This document shows, piece after piece, positions 1 through 11,127 of a DNA stretch of 64,000 bases. A model generated the notes under the pieces. It did no database searches, was not told where the DNA came from, and was given only the letters and a program-made list of their open reading frames with translations. The DNA comes from Serripes groenlandicus (taxonomy: Eukaryota > Mollusca > Bivalvia > Cardiida > Cardiidae), in contig JASEVX010000333.1 in assembly GCA_031761405.1 (NCBI GenBank), forward strand, positions 62,001-126,000, in the 5' to 3' direction. The translations under genes were made by a program, and so were the position numbers. Position 1 is the stretch's first letter. Every line of letters begins with the position of its first letter.

Positions 1-379
1 CGATCTGACCAAATGTAACCTATGCGTAGCGTTAATACGATATGATTTTAATGAGATTTTATATTAGATTTCCGAGAGGTTTTGTTCAATGAACAACCGG
101 TCTCGACATAGTCTGGAGTTACCTGTCTCAACCATTACATTATAAGAACAGTAAGCCGGGTACCAGACTACATTGTTGGTTCATGCATGACATACTCATG
201 TACTGTAGTACGCCGTCGGTAACCGGAATAGCCTAGACATACAACAACTTATATTATCTCCTTATTTATATCGAACCGTTATATCTTAATCGGTAAATGA
301 CGGAGATTATTCCGGTTCCGTTAGTACTCGATTTCCGGTCTGTCAATTATGGTATGACCAAATTTACGGATATATTATA
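1..379. other. No recognisable feature
   Basis: This is AT-rich sequence without an extended reading frame, repeat unit or RNA-like fold that I can recognise. Confidence 0.4.
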
Positions 380-502
380 GCCACAATGTTTTTAATTTCA
401 TTTATTGATTAAACCCTTATTTATGAAAGTTTCCAACGTTATTACACCAATATGTTTTCGAAGTCGTCTGCTGCAGATTTGTTGTATATGAGAAAGGGTT
501 AA
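380..502 (+). mobile_element. TTAA MITE, one half only
   Basis: This matches the half of the family that runs from the inner CACAATGTTTT motif to the terminal GTCTGCTGCAG arm. It ends AGAAAGGGTTAA at 499-502. The central hairpin and the other arm are missing. The 28-bp minisatellite begins directly after the TTAA. Confidence 0.7.
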
Positions 503-1920
503 ACCTACAACAGTTGATGATGATGACGACGACTACAACTGTTGATGATGATGACGACGACTACAACTGTTGATGATGATGACGACGACTACAACTGTTG
601 ATCATGGTAACGACGACTACAACTGTTGATGATGATGACGACGACTACAACTGTTGATCATGATGACGACGACTACAACTGTTGATGATGATGACGACGA
701 CTATAACTGTTGATCATGGTAACGACGACTACAACTGTTGATGATGATGACGACGACTACAACTGTTGATGATGATGACGACGACTACAACTGTTGATCA
801 TGGTAACGACGACTACAACTGTTGATGATGATGACGACGACTACAACTGTTGATCATGATGACGACGACTACAACTGCTGATGATGATGACGACGACTAT
901 AACTGTTGATCATGGTAACGACGACTACAACTGTTGATGATGATGACGACGACTACAACTGTTGATGATGATGACGACGACTACAACTGTTGATCATGGT
1001 AACGACGACTACAACTGTTGATGATGATGACGACGACTACAACTGTTGATCATGATGACGACGACTACAACTGCTGATGATGATGACGACGACTATAACT
1101 GTTGATCATGGTAACGACGACTACAACTGTTGATGATGATGACGACGACTACAACTGTTGATGATGATGACGACGACTACAACTGTTGATCATGATGATG
1201 GCGAAGACAAATCGTGATGCATATAACGATCACTTCAAGTGTTAATGAAGAGGACGACCACAAATCGTGATAATTTTTAAGACTACTACAAACGTTAATG
1301 ATAATGGCGAAGACAAATCGTGATGAATATAACGACCACAACAAATGCTGATGAAGAGGACGACGAACAATCGTGACCAGTACCAATGTTAATGATAATG
1401 GATACGATAAGTTGTGATGTTTATAACGACTACTTCAAATGCTGATGATGATGATGATGACGATGACAAATCGTGATTACTATTACGACAACTACAAATG
1501 CTGATTAAGAGGACGACGACAAATCATGATTACTATAACGACCACTACAAACTTTTATTATTATGACTAAGACAAATCGTGATTATTAGAAAGACCAATG
1601 CAAATGCTGATTAAAAGGACGACGAAAAATCATGATTACTATAACGACCACTACAAACGTTTATGATTATGACTAAGACAAATCGTGATGATTATAACGA
1701 CCATTACAAATGCTGATTTAGAGGACGACGACAAATCTTGATGATTATAACGACCAGTACCTATGTTAATGATAATGTCAACGACAATTTGTGATGATTA
1801 TAAGGACTACTACAAATGTTGCTGATGACCAAAACAACAAATCGTGATTATGATAACGACCACTCCAAGTGTTGTTGTTGATGATGATGACAACGACGAC
1901 ACATCGTTAGGATGATAATG
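503..1920. repeat. 28-bp minisatellite with degenerate tail
   Basis: Units of about 28 bp of the form GATGATGATGACGACGACT + ACAACTGTT repeat from about 503 to 1190. Two unit types alternate (GATGATGATGAC and GATCATGGTAAC) in a higher-order block that itself recurs near 600, 780 and 970. From about 1195 to 1920 the units drift to forms such as ACAAATCGTGATGAT and AACGACCACTACAAATG. Short open frames across it are by-products of repetition. Confidence 0.9.
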
Positions 1921-2052
1921 ATTAGAAGCATTAGCGATTCCCAAGAGTTGGCATATTCTCCCGACGATTGACGGTCATTGATTTATTGATTGTTGGAAAA
2001 GCTCTACGACGCTGTATCACAATTTGTTTAGTTATATCACGGCGTTTCCAGT

Positions 2053-2282
2053 TTAACCCTTTCCCTCATACGACAATTCTGCCGCAGACGAGTTCGAACA
2101 TATTTTGTCAAAAAATAGAAAATCTCTATAATTGAATGGATAACCTATGACTAAAAGTGGAAAGCATTGTGGCAAAAGGAGAAATTGCTCGTTTTGAGCA
2201 ATTTCTTCTTTTGTCACTATGTTTTCAAAAAGCTGTCTGCTGCAGAGGCGTCAGAAAGCGTCTATATGCGAGAAAGGGTTAA
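2053..2282 (+). mobile_element. TTAA MITE, complete copy
   Basis: This is a reference copy, 230 bp including TTAA at both ends. The order is TTAA, CCCTTTCCCTCATA, a CTGC.GCAGACGA arm, a spacer, the central hairpin GAAATTGCTCGTTTTGAGC, then a second arm (GTCTGCTGCAGAGGCGTCAG) and AGAAAGGGTTAA. There is no reading frame. The TTAA duplication and CCCTTT end fit non-autonomous piggyBac-type elements (family knowledge); the parent transposase is not in the window. Confidence 0.88.
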
Positions 2283-2395
2283 GTTACCAGTGCTACTGGT
2301 TCATTTATCCTGATACCAGCAAGTCAGTCGTAATGCTAACCCCACAACCCTGAGCACCAAGGAGGGCAGCCATTACTACCATTGTTAAAGTATTT
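2283..2395 (-). repeat. Dispersed repeat, related to flank of the 123-bp array
   Basis: Read on the - strand, this segment matches the unit at 12790-12900, with shared blocks such as GGCTGCCCTCCTTGG and CTGGTAAC. Both copies abut one end of a TTAA MITE. Confidence 0.65.
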
Positions 2396-2415
2396 TGAAT
2401 GACGGTCAATCGACT

Positions 2416-2575
2416 ATTGAAAACAATGTGGTAAAAGGAGAAATTGCTCAAAACGAGCAATTACTCCTTTTGCCAAATGTGTTAAATCTAATGAAATCTT
2501 CATTTAAAGGGATTTGTTTCAACATTTGGATTAATAAAATTGTCTGCTTGATATTTGTTGTGTGTCGTAATTTTA
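2416..2575 (+). mobile_element. TTAA MITE, degenerate partial copy
   Basis: It has GAAAACAATGTGG, the hairpin GAAATTGCTCAAAACGAGC and a decayed distal arm with TTGTCTGCTTG and TTTGTTGTGTG. The terminal TTAA sites are not preserved. Confidence 0.6.
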
Positions 2576-3617
2576 AACAAACTTGAAAGTTGGTTTTTTA
2601 TTTTCAAGTACCTCTTCAAAAATGAAAAGATTTTGAGAATTGCTATACCATTATATTTGCTAGTTAATATTTATGTCAAATTACCAAACAGTGAATTATT
2701 TATTTACGACTTCATGTAACCATATCTTGGTGATTAAAGAGTATGCTATATTATGTTTGTATTATATTACAAGATTTTGTTTTTTTCTCAAAATGATATT
2801 AATCTTATTGTTTTTATTATCATATGTTTTCATGGCATCGACTTCCCTTAATCATATTAGCATATTAACTTTGTAACATCTGATTAATGTGATTAATCAT
2901 CAAGTGGCATATATGATATTGGTTTTAATCCATCAATAGATATTTAGATATTATCCCTTGCCCACGTGCAGCCGCATTGTTACGAAACGTTGATGAAGCA
3001 TTCAACTTTTGAAAACAATGTTACAAAAAGAAGATATTTCACAAAGAGCATCCCGTGAAGAACAAAATCAGAAAACCTCATGTTAAGAGAAACTCTTCCT
3101 TTTTCTCACACTGTTTTTTTTTTTATGAATCGTCTGCAGGAATATTATGCACTTATCTAACCCGGAATGGAGCTGACGTGCATCAGTCAATATAAATGAC
3201 GGCAATTCTGTGGGTTTTTGTTATTATTGAGCTGACATGTTTTATCGGTGTGTACGCATTAACCTTATTTTAAAATCCCGGAATCATCGTACAAATACAA
3301 TTGTTAGAGTTCGGTAAACCTCTCCTACATACAAATATGTATACATAGTTACGCTTAATAGTCCCTAGAAAACCTTCGTTTGCGTAAAAATGAGTGTAAT
3401 GCACTGATTATATGGCATTGAGTTTAAATTTGTTGTAGATATATATGTATAGGGTGCACTGGAAATGTTTGGTTTCATCATTTTAAGTATTCGTTCTAGC
3501 CCGAATTTGATAAAAAATGACGGTTACCTTCTTCGCAGGGTGATTTCTTTATTGTATAATACAAGTCACCCCCTCTATTTCCTTTGGATTATTTAGGTTG
3601 TTATACCTGTAAAATAC
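2576..3617. other. AT-rich intergenic DNA
   Basis: No gene is visible. A very weak trace of a TTAA MITE may lie at about 2990-3140 (TTTTGAAAACAATGTTAC and a later ATCGTCTGCAGG). The rest shows nothing recognisable. Confidence 0.35.
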
Positions 3618-3847
3618 TTAACCCTTTCCCTCAGATAGACGCTTTCTGACGCCTCTGCAGCAGACGGATTTTTGAAAACATAGTGACAAAAGAAGAAATT
3701 GCACAAAACGTGCAATTTCTCCTTTTGCCACAATGTTTTCCACTTTTTGTCATAGGTTATCCATTCAATTATGGAGATTTTCTATGTTTTGACAAAATGC
3801 GTTCAAAGTCGTCTGCTGCAGAATTGTCGTATGAGGGAAAGGGTTAA
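3618..3847 (-). mobile_element. TTAA MITE, complete copy, opposite orientation
   Basis: It is 230 bp with TTAA at 3618-3621 and 3844-3847, in inverse orientation to the copy at 2053. The central hairpin is GAAATTGCACAAAACGTGC. It is close in sequence to the copies at 33797 and 44443, which suggests a recent subfamily. Confidence 0.88.
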
Positions 3848-4078
3848 AAAGTGTTGAGCGTTGAAACTGATTGATTAACATGGAAACAAAGAAGGAATTT
3901 AATTAGTGTATTGTTACCTTTATTTATTGTATTAGGATTTATGTTCATGCGACTTAAAGTCGCATCGGACCGGATGTTAGAAAATACCGCATAAGATATA
4001 TGTATTCATTTAGAGTCAAGGACATAACTGAGATACTAAGAAGCGGACATAACGCCAGAAGCACTCCGTGAACGTAAA

Positions 4079-4240
4079 TTCAACCCTTTCTCACATACAT
4101 CAAATCTCAAGCAGACGACTTTGACAATATCTAGACGAAAGCTTGGAAATGTCTATGAATGAAAGTATATTTACAGTTGAAAATATTGTGACAAAAGAAG
4201 AAATTCCTCCTGATTATCAATTAATCCTTTTTAAAATGTT
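4079..4240 (+). mobile_element. TTAA MITE, left part entering a tandem array
   Basis: It begins AACCCTTTCTCACAT, has an AGCAGACGACTTTGA arm and reaches GACAAAAGAAGAAATTCC near the family centre. There it gives way to the 104-bp array. Confidence 0.65.
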
Positions 4241-5370
4241 AAAAGATGTTTGATACACAATATCCAGACAAAATTATGGAGCATTGCTCAAGTAATCAAT
4301 TTCTCTTTAGGTCTGCTGTATATTCGGCATAATGCGTCAACGTAAAAAGATGTTTGATACACAATATCCAGACAAAATTATGGAGCATTGCTCAAGTAAT
4401 CAATTTCTCTTTAGGTCTGCTGTATATTCGGCATAATGCGTCAACGTAAAAAGATGTTTGATACACAATATCCAGACAAAATTATGGAGCATTGCTCAAG
4501 TAATCAATTTCTCTTTAGGTCTGCTGTATATTCGGCATAATGCGTCAACGTAAAAAGATGTTTGATACACAATATCCAGACAAAATTATGGAGCATTGCT
4601 CAAGTAATCAATTTCTCTTTAGGTCTGCTGTATATTCGGCATAATGCGTCAACGTAAAAAGATGTTTGATACACAATATCCAGACAAAATTATGGAGCAT
4701 TGCTCAAGTAATCAATTTCTCTTTAGGTCTGCTGTATATTCGGCATAATGCGTCAACGTAAAAAGATGTTTGATACACAATATCCAGACAAAATTATGGA
4801 GCATTGCTCAAGTAATCAATTTCTCTTTAGGTCTGCTGTATATTCGGCATAATGCGTCAACGTAAAAAGATGTTTGATACACAATATCCAGACAAAATTA
4901 TGGAGCATTGCTCAAGTAATCAATTTCTCTTTAGGTCTGCTGTATATTCGGCATAATGCGTCAACGTAAAAAGATGTTTGATACACAATATCCAGACAAA
5001 ATTATGGAGCATTGCTCAAGTAATCAATTTCTCTTTAGGTCTGCTGTATATTCGGCATAATGCGTCAACGTAAAAAGATGTTTGATACACAATATCCAGA
5101 CAAAATTATGGAGCATTGCTCAAGTAATCAATTTCTCTTTAGGTCTGCTGTATATTCGGCATAATGCGTCAACGTAAAAAGATGTTTGATACACAATATC
5201 CAGACAAAATTATGGAGCATTGCTCAAGTAATCAATTTCTCTTTAGGTCTGCTGTATATTCGGCATAATGCGTCAACGTAAAAAGATGTTTGATACACAA
5301 TATCCAGACAAAATTATGGAGCATTGCTCAAGTAATCAATTTCTCTTTAGGTCTGCTGTATATTCGGCAT
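4241..5370 (+). repeat. 104-bp tandem array, about 11 units
   Basis: Unit starts fall at 4241, 4345, 4449 and so on to 5281, an exact 104-bp spacing. The units look essentially identical by eye. Each contains GCTCAAGTAATCAATTTCTC and GTCTGCTGTATATTCGGC, which resemble the MITE's hairpin half and distal arm. The array seems to have grown from the MITE interior. Confidence 0.92.
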
Positions 5371-5397
5371 CAAACATCTTTTTACGTTGACGCATTA
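5371..5397 (-). repeat. Inverted piece of the 104-bp unit ending the array
   Basis: These 27 bases are the reverse complement of the unit junction (TAATGCGTCAACGTAAAAAG followed by ATGTTTG). The last unit and this piece can fold back on each other. Confidence 0.85.
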
Positions 5398-5398
5398 A

Positions 5399-5500
5399 TT
5401 CGGCTCAAGATAATCAATTTCTCTTTTCGTTTACTGTAGATTCGGCTAAATTCGTCTGTAAGTTGGAAAACGTAAATAGATGTTTGATACACATATTAGA
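5399..5500 (+). repeat. Diverged copy of the 104-bp unit
   Basis: It carries AATCAATTTCTCTTTTCG, ACTGTAGATTCGGC and AGATGTTTGATACACAT. It may preserve the founder sequence beyond the array. Confidence 0.6.
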
Positions 5501-6904
5501 AAACCTTTTGATCAAAAGATAGACTTCAAAATTGTATATAATTGTTTGAGAAAAAAAATTCCGAAATGGTGCCCTAGCCAATCAGATCAAAATCCATTTT
5601 ATAGTGCTTCTTTACTCGCTTAATTATCTCACGAAGTCATCTGAATCAGAGGTGATAACAGATTGACAACACAATCGTTTGTAAATCGTCTGCAAGAAGT
5701 CTGGACATGTGTTGATGTCTAGCAAAACCGACCAAAATCTGTCTCATGGGACGGCTCATACGTGTTAATAAGGACTACTTTAACCGTATCACTTAACCGG
5801 AAACCGATTCACTAACAATAGTTTAGGAAATATTCATGAGCCAAGTCCGAGGTCTAAATCGAGGTAAAAAGTTCAGTCGAAGAGTTTCGATTGCATTCAA
5901 TGATCACGTAGCATTATTGGAGCCCGTTCTATGGGAAAATATGCTAGATGTGTACAGTACAGCTCCAGATTAGCGTGATGAATTGCCGTGATATCACTGA
6001 AAAACTGTTGAAAACGGATTTACACCTAATACAGTATAGTCTTGACTTGTCTGAATCTTTCGGATTTGTTAATACATTAAAATTGTATACATGTATATCT
6101 ATCTCATTTGAAGGCGCTCTTGATTGATCAACTTCCAACATTGATTTCTATTATATTGTCAAAAGTTTCTTTTAAAATAAATTAAAATGCATATGAGGTA
6201 TTGCATTGAGAAAGTTTGATGGATTTTTTATATATGTTTTTTTTAAACCAAGTCCTTGTTATATTTGGTTTAAAGTTTAAACACATCAATTTACAGAGGA
6301 CAACTGCAAATTATTTTATAAATACACACATTTATAACAAATATTTGACAATGTAAATTCAGATTAATACATTCCTTCTTAGTTGTTGGCTAAATTTGGC
6401 CACAGCTTCCCAACTACTTTGTAAAATGTTAACAACAGATGAACCCTGGTGACAGAGACTCGCACTGCTTATTTAAAGTCAAATTAATTAACACAGTATT
6501 ACAGAATGAAAACAACTACTGGTGGAGGTATTTCCCTCCCCCGATATCCATCTTTAGTGAAGGTTTGGCTGTAAAAGGAAAACCTCTCTACTTGCCTGAA
6601 ACGAAACTAATGCAAAGCGTAATGACATGATAATTGATAGAGGGTGGGAGTGGTGGGATTTGTGTACAAAGTGATGGAATGATTTCCAACAGATTCTTAA
6701 AAAGAGAATAGATTTGAGCCTTCCTCACCGTTTCAAAAAACTGAAAAGAAAGATTGCCTAAACACGTTTAATTAACGAAAAGGAACATAATTTAAAATGA
6801 ACAGAAAGGAATGCAATATGATAGGTTCTGCACTGTCCCTGTAAACGGTTTTAGATCTGAATGTTCAAAACTTATCAGTTAATCACGCAGGATGTCTGCT
6901 TCCT
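5501..6904. other. Intergenic DNA without identified feature
   Basis: No long frame, repeat array or known element end was recognised. Short open frames here have no recognisable protein character. Confidence 0.35.
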
Positions 6905-6990
6905 GGAGACATAACCAGTGCTCGGGTTTAAAACCTAAGCCCGTAGTGACGAGAGGCCGGCGTTCTACCACTGCACCAATACCACCAATG
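6905..6990 (-). mobile_element. tRNA-derived SINE head fragment
   Basis: The reverse strand reads TGGTGCAGTGGTAGAACGCC, an A-box-like motif, then a degenerate B box about 45 bases later. No 3' core follows. Confidence 0.5.
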
Positions 6991-7098
6991 TCTTCCACTT
7001 GTTATATTTACACAATCTTATTTATGTTATTTGTTTCAGGTTCTGTCCCAGTGTTTTTATATATCTACTTACATCCGTTCCTGCTATATGGTTTTTAG

Positions 7099-7241
7099 AA
7101 CTGCACGAGTTTGATCGCCGCGTTCAGCATTTCCAACGACAGATCCAATTTGCTCGTGCTCATAACATCACGCGCTTTGCGCCCGAGCCTCCAACGGCCT
7201 TACCGGAAGACCTGAGTGCCACAGTGGGAACTGTTTTTGGG
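7099..7241 (+). CDS. Candidate internal exon of an unidentified gene
   Basis: A 143-bp open segment is framed by a pyrimidine-rich acceptor (GGTTTTTAG) and a strong donor (GGG|GTAAGT). It starts in phase 1 and ends in phase 0, giving 47 full codons. The peptide includes LHEFDRRVQHFQRQIQFARA and ends near PEDLSATVGTVFG, charged and amphipathic, unlike repeat translations. I do not recognise the protein. A SINE starts just after the donor, as is common in introns. No partner exon was matched within the window, so it could also be an isolated or relic exon. Confidence 0.5.
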
Positions 7242-7249
7242 GTAAGTTA

Positions 7250-7530
7250 TATTGTGTACTGTTTCTTCATCTTGTACGGACATAACATAAAGGTTGTGAG
7301 TTCGAACCCAAGTTCGACCAACAAATCCTTCCGACGTCTGGCAAAAGTAAATGCGTCTCTCACCGTTGGGTTAGCTAACACTCTATGTGGAAAAGCAGTC
7401 AGTTTCTTGGAAAGACGAAAAATTCGTGCAGTACTGGTGTGAGAAAGGCCTGGAAACACATTGGTATGTGAACTGGTCGCCGTGATATGAAAAATATTCA
7501 GATACAGATTGCTGTGAACGGCGCTTCAGA
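7250..7530 (+). mobile_element. tRNA-derived SINE
   Basis: A B box (GAGTTCGAACCC) is followed by the shared SINE body: GTGTGAGAAAGGCCTGGAAA, CTGGTCGCCGTGATATGA and a decayed GTGAACGGCG tail. The A-box side is worn. Confidence 0.65.
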
Positions 7531-7639
7531 CTTACTAGTTTCTTGAAATCTGGCCCTGGTTTCCGAAATTTCGACAAGTTCAACAAGCCTGTGCTACTAA
7601 CACTGTATTTAAACGTTACTTCTCACACATGAAATATTA

Positions 7640-7705
7640 CTAACGTCATGTGCCTTCCACCATCGGGCTAACAGTTTATGTGGAAAATCAGCCAGTTGTT
7701 ACGAC
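7640..7705 (+). mobile_element. SINE body fragment
   Basis: It contains the segment GTTTATGTGGAAAATCAGCC, which also occurs (reverse strand) in the SINE at 8517-8807. Confidence 0.5.
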
Positions 7706-7769
7706 TACTACACAAAAAAGGACATTGCTTGTCTACATGTGGGAATGAATTTAACAAGTTAATGAAACT

Positions 7770-8230
7770 AAAGCAAAACAGAGAGAGGCAGAAAGAGAGA
7801 GGAATACAGACACAGATAGACACAGAAACAGACACAGACACAGACAGACACATACATACACAGAAACATACGCAGAGACACAGACAAAGACACAGGCAGA
7901 TACACAGGCAGAGACACAGGCAGGATGCATACAGCGCGAGACAGAGAGACAGGTAAAGACAGAGAAAGAGACAGAGACATGCAGAAAGTTAGAGCAGAGA
8001 TAGACAGAAACAGCGAGAGAGAGATTGAGAGAATTGGGAAAAGTGACCGACAGAGAGAGAAAGAGAGAGTGGATGGAAAGAGAGAATTGGAATGGAGAGA
8101 GATACAGAGCGATAGACAGACAAATAGAAACGCACACGCACACGCACACATAGAGGTACAGAGAGACTGACAGACCGATACACAGAAAGAAAGAGACAAA
8201 CATACAGGCAGATAGACATAGACAAAGAGA
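7770..8230. repeat. Purine-rich simple repeat (CACAGA / GAGACAGA)
   Basis: About 460 bp of imperfect (CAGACA)n, (CACAGA)n and (GAGA)n tracts. It is open in several frames on both strands only because of low complexity; Ser/Leu/Cys-rich translations are not genes. Confidence 0.9.
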
Positions 8231-8516
8231 GATATTTGGGAAAAGGCATTGACCTTGCTTCGTTTGGAAGTGAAACAATTCTCACGTATTTACGAGGTAA
8301 CTTAAAACCAGAAATGTGTTTAACAGACACAATTAAGCAATAGCTGGACAATACGATAGCTTTGATCCTTTCGAGCCGCGCCATGGTAAATTATTATGTC
8401 AGTGGTGTTGCACTACTTTATGGCACATAGTACAGTTGTATAAATCGGATTGCGTTTTGAGGCTTTGATCAGAGCTGCACCTGATAGTCTGTTTACTTCA
8501 GGTGACCAATGATTGA

Positions 8517-8807
8517 TTTTTTTTTTTTTTTTTAGTGTTTAACGCCGTTTTCAGCTATTATTTCGTCACATCACGGCGCCCAGTTCACCTATGCATGTGT
8601 TTCCTGGCTTTCTCACACCAGTGCGCTCCACACAACTGACCTTCCAAGCAACTGACTGATTTTCCACATAGGCTCATAGAAGACGAATGACGCTTGCCAC
8701 AGTGACTTTTCTCAAACGTCGGAAAAATGTTCACCGAGCTGGGGTTCGAACACACCTCCCCTGGATTGACAGCCCGCGTCGCTACCGACTGAGCTATCGT
8801 GACTGCA
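8517..8807 (-). mobile_element. Full-length tRNA-derived SINE
   Basis: Read on the - strand from 8807, it shows an A box (ATAGCTCAGTCGGTAG), a B box (TGTTCGAACCCC), then GAGAAAGCCAGGAAACACAT, GCGCCGTGATGTGACG and GAAAACGGCGTTAAACAC. It ends in a poly-A tail, seen as a T run at 8517-8534. Confidence 0.85.
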
Positions 8808-8894
8808 TGCTATTCTCATTTGAACAATGATGGCTCTGGTGAGAATGTATAAATGCACAGGTTCATTCTAGTTCACACTGATCGTCTATGTTAC

Positions 8895-9362
8895 AAGACC
8901 GCTTTTCGACACAGTTGTTGTTAATAAATTAACTCGTTAAAGACCGCTTTTCGACACAGTTGTTGTTAATAAATTAACTCGTTAAAGACCTCTTTTCGAC
9001 ACAGTTGTTGTTAAAAAATTTTAAACCTCGTAAAAGACCTCTTTTCGACACAGTTGTTGTTAATAAATTAACTCATTAAAGACCGCTTTTCGACACAGTT
9101 GTTGTTAATAAATTAACTCATTAAAGACCGCTTTTCGACACAGTTGTTGTTGTTAATTAATTAACTCTTTAAAGACCGCTTTTCGACACAGTTGTTGTTG
9201 TTAATAAATTAACTCGTTAAAGACCGCGTTGTTAATAAATTAACTCGTAAAAGACCTCTTTTCGACACAGTTGTTGTTAATAAATTAACTCGTTAAAGAC
9301 CGCTTTTCGACACAGTTGTTGTTGTTAATAAATTAACTCGTTAAAGACCGCTTTTCGACACA
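8895..9362 (+). repeat. 45-bp minisatellite, about 10 units
   Basis: The unit AAGACCGCTTTTCGACACAG + TTGTTGTTAATAAATTAACTC + GTT repeats every 45 bp, with some GTT expansions and one truncated unit near 9220. The last unit is cut by the foldback element at 9363. Confidence 0.92.
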
Positions 9363-9410
9363 GGGTCCAATTCCACCAACCTTACATAGCGTTAAGTAAT
9401 GCTAAAATAC

Positions 9411-9562
9411 TTAACTCTTTCAGCGCCAAATTATTTAAAGTAGACTCTTCCATGTCTCCGTTTCTTTTTTAATAGGGGTCTTGAATAATTATATAACTAA
9501 AACGCAAACAGTGCTGATTTCAGGTGAGACCTCAATATTGCCTTTGGCGCTGAAATCGTTAA
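9411..9562. mobile_element. Second TTAA-flanked MITE family, 152 bp
   Basis: TTAACTCTTTCAGCGCCAAA at the left and TTTGGCGCTGAAATCGTTAA at the right form a 20-bp near-perfect TIR with TTAA. It is different from the common MITE of this window and lies inside the foldback arm. Confidence 0.75.
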
Positions 9563-9735
9563 ACGTATATTTCATCATTTTCGTTTCCTTAATAAAAGAT
9601 GTCAAAATATTTCATTCCTTAAAAAGAATTGTTAGTCAGCAAGGTAGCTATTTATTTAAACTGAGTACTATACCTAAATACATTCAACCAATATTTTTTT
9701 ACAAAATATTAGGGAAACAAAAATGATGAAAAATG

Positions 9736-9962
9736 CCCTTTCCCTCATACGACAATTCTGCAGCAGACGACTTTGAACATATTTTGTCAAAAAAATTGAA
9801 AATCTCCATAATTGAATGGATAACCTATGACAAAAAGTGGAAAACATCGTGGCAAAATGAGAAATTGCACGTTTTGTGCAATTTCTTCTTTTGTCACTAT
9901 GTTTTCAAAAAGCCGTCTGCTGCAGAGGCGTCAGAAAGCGTCTATATGAGGTAAAGGGTTAA
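9736..9962 (+). mobile_element. TTAA MITE, near-complete copy
   Basis: CCCTTTCCCTCATACGAC starts at 9736 (left TTAA mutated) and TTAA ends it at 9959-9962. The central hairpin is GAAATTGCACGTTTTGTGC. It sits at the inner edge of the right foldback arm. Confidence 0.85.
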
Positions 9963-10219
9963 GTATTTAAGTATTACTTAACGCTAAGTAAAGTTGGTGA
10001 AATTGGGCCCAGTTGTTGGGCCCAAAACTGGATTTTGAAAACAGGTTCGTCGAAGTGTTTGAATAAACTAAACCACTAATCAAACTCCTGTAAAAAACCG
10101 GAGATAGGGCACTGTAAGCGGCGTAGACTGCGCCATGTTTCGTTTAAAAGGGTGAAGAAATAAAAAAGTTACCTTTGTTTTTACTTCTAAACTGAGCAAT
10201 TATTGCTGTCTGACGTAGC

Positions 10220-10320
10220 ATTTATGACGTCAAAAGTCACGTGGTATATACACACTGACATTTTAAAACAAGGAGCGGCATTTTGTTGTTGACATGTTTT
10301 GAAACGCATGGTAAGTTTAG
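10220..10320 (+). promoter_or_regulatory. Possible promoter and first exon
   Basis: TTATGACGTCA (CRE-like) and TCACGTGG (E-box) precede a short stretch ending AAACGCATG|GTAAGT, which looks like a start codon directly at a strong splice donor. There is no coding support downstream. The call rests on motifs only. Confidence 0.2.
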
Positions 10321-10679
10321 TTGTTCTAACTTATATGTGTTAATTGAATATGAAAAGAGATTATTGATTGTTATCCGTTTTAAGATAATAAACAACAAAA
10401 TACGTTCACTTAGTTGATGGACACTGACAGTTTATTGTCTATCCGAATTTCCCGAAAGGAGAATTTTGCGAAATTTCTGTTTTCGTTATTTGTTTATTCA
10501 TTCATTTTTGACATACAAGAACAAAGTATTGTACCTTAACTTCTTCAAAATCATGTTTTTGTAAATTATATAGCTTACAGGCAACATGTTCTATTAAAAG
10601 AGAAGCAATCTGAATAGAAACTAAATTAAATTGGTAAAAAAACATGATTTGTTGAATCAAAGACCTGTAAAGTCTTAAA
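10321..10679. other. AT-rich DNA, no feature
   Basis: Nothing recognisable apart from being a possible intron of the weak first exon upstream. Confidence 0.3.
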
Positions 10680-10907
10680 ATCCTTTAGCACTTGCATTTT
10701 GCCGAAGTTTACTTTGAAAACATTTAGACAAAATATGGAAAATCTCTAAATGACAGTATAATAATTGTATAGACTAGAGTTGAAAACATTGTGGCAAAAT
10801 GAAATGCTCATCATGACGACAAGAGTATTTTTTCCTTTTGTCACAATGTTTACAAAAGTTGTCTGTTGCAGATGTATCAACATGAGTGTGCAGGTAGAAA
10901 AGGATTA
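10680..10907 (+). mobile_element. TTAA MITE, old copy
   Basis: It has ACTTTGAAAACATTTAGAC, a decayed hairpin GAAATGCTCATCATGACG, CCTTTTGTCACAATG, TTGTCTGTTGCAG and a terminal AAAAGGATTAA. Confidence 0.65.
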
Positions 10908-11054
10908 AACTGAATCGCTCTGACCTGAAACACTTTCAATTGTAATGAAAAGTAATATCTACCTCCTGCTTTACCTCAGGGCGGAGCGACAGGAATAATC
11001 AGAGCTCTAGATAAGGAGCGGTTTGCTTGTTCTAAACTACTTATTTTATCCGCT

Positions 11055-11127
11055 AACCCTATGTTGTGGGTACTCAAAAGAATCGTCTCAGTGAGACGAT
11101 TCTTTCGAGTACCTACAACATAGGGTT
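11055..11127. repeat. Large palindrome (hairpin repeat)
   Basis: AACCCTATGTTGTGGGTACT and following bases to 11090 are inverted at 11092-11127 (AGTACCTACAACATAGGGTT), with GTCTCAGTGAGAC at the centre. It is one member of a family also seen at 59024. Confidence 0.85.

Larger units (their letters stand above)
9363..10010. mobile_element. Foldback/TIR element inserted in the 45-bp array
   Basis: The left end (GGGTCCAATTCCACCAAC...GCGTTAAGTAATGCT) and right end (...TTACTTAACGCTAAG...GTTGGTGAAATTGGGCCC) form inverted repeats of about 50 bp. Left flank CGACACA and right flank AGTTGTTG rejoin to the array unit, so it interrupts the array. The target duplication is 1-3 bp and ambiguous (CAG possible). 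It holds two nested TTAA elements. Confidence 0.75.

Noticed and set aside
493..1190. CRISPR-like regular repeats at 0.5-1.2 kb
   Set aside because: Units are contiguous with no unique spacers, and the sequence is eukaryotic; it is a minisatellite.
2395..2876. Two short + strand frames rich in Phe/Leu/Ile
   Set aside because: They lie in AT-rich DNA and MITE remains; no start context or recognisable protein.
4241..5370. CRISPR-like array at 4.2-5.4 kb
   Set aside because: The entire 104-bp unit is repeated, including the part that would be a spacer.
7751..8384. Long Ser/Leu/Cys-rich frames on both strands
   Set aside because: They translate a CACAGA/GAGACAGA simple repeat.
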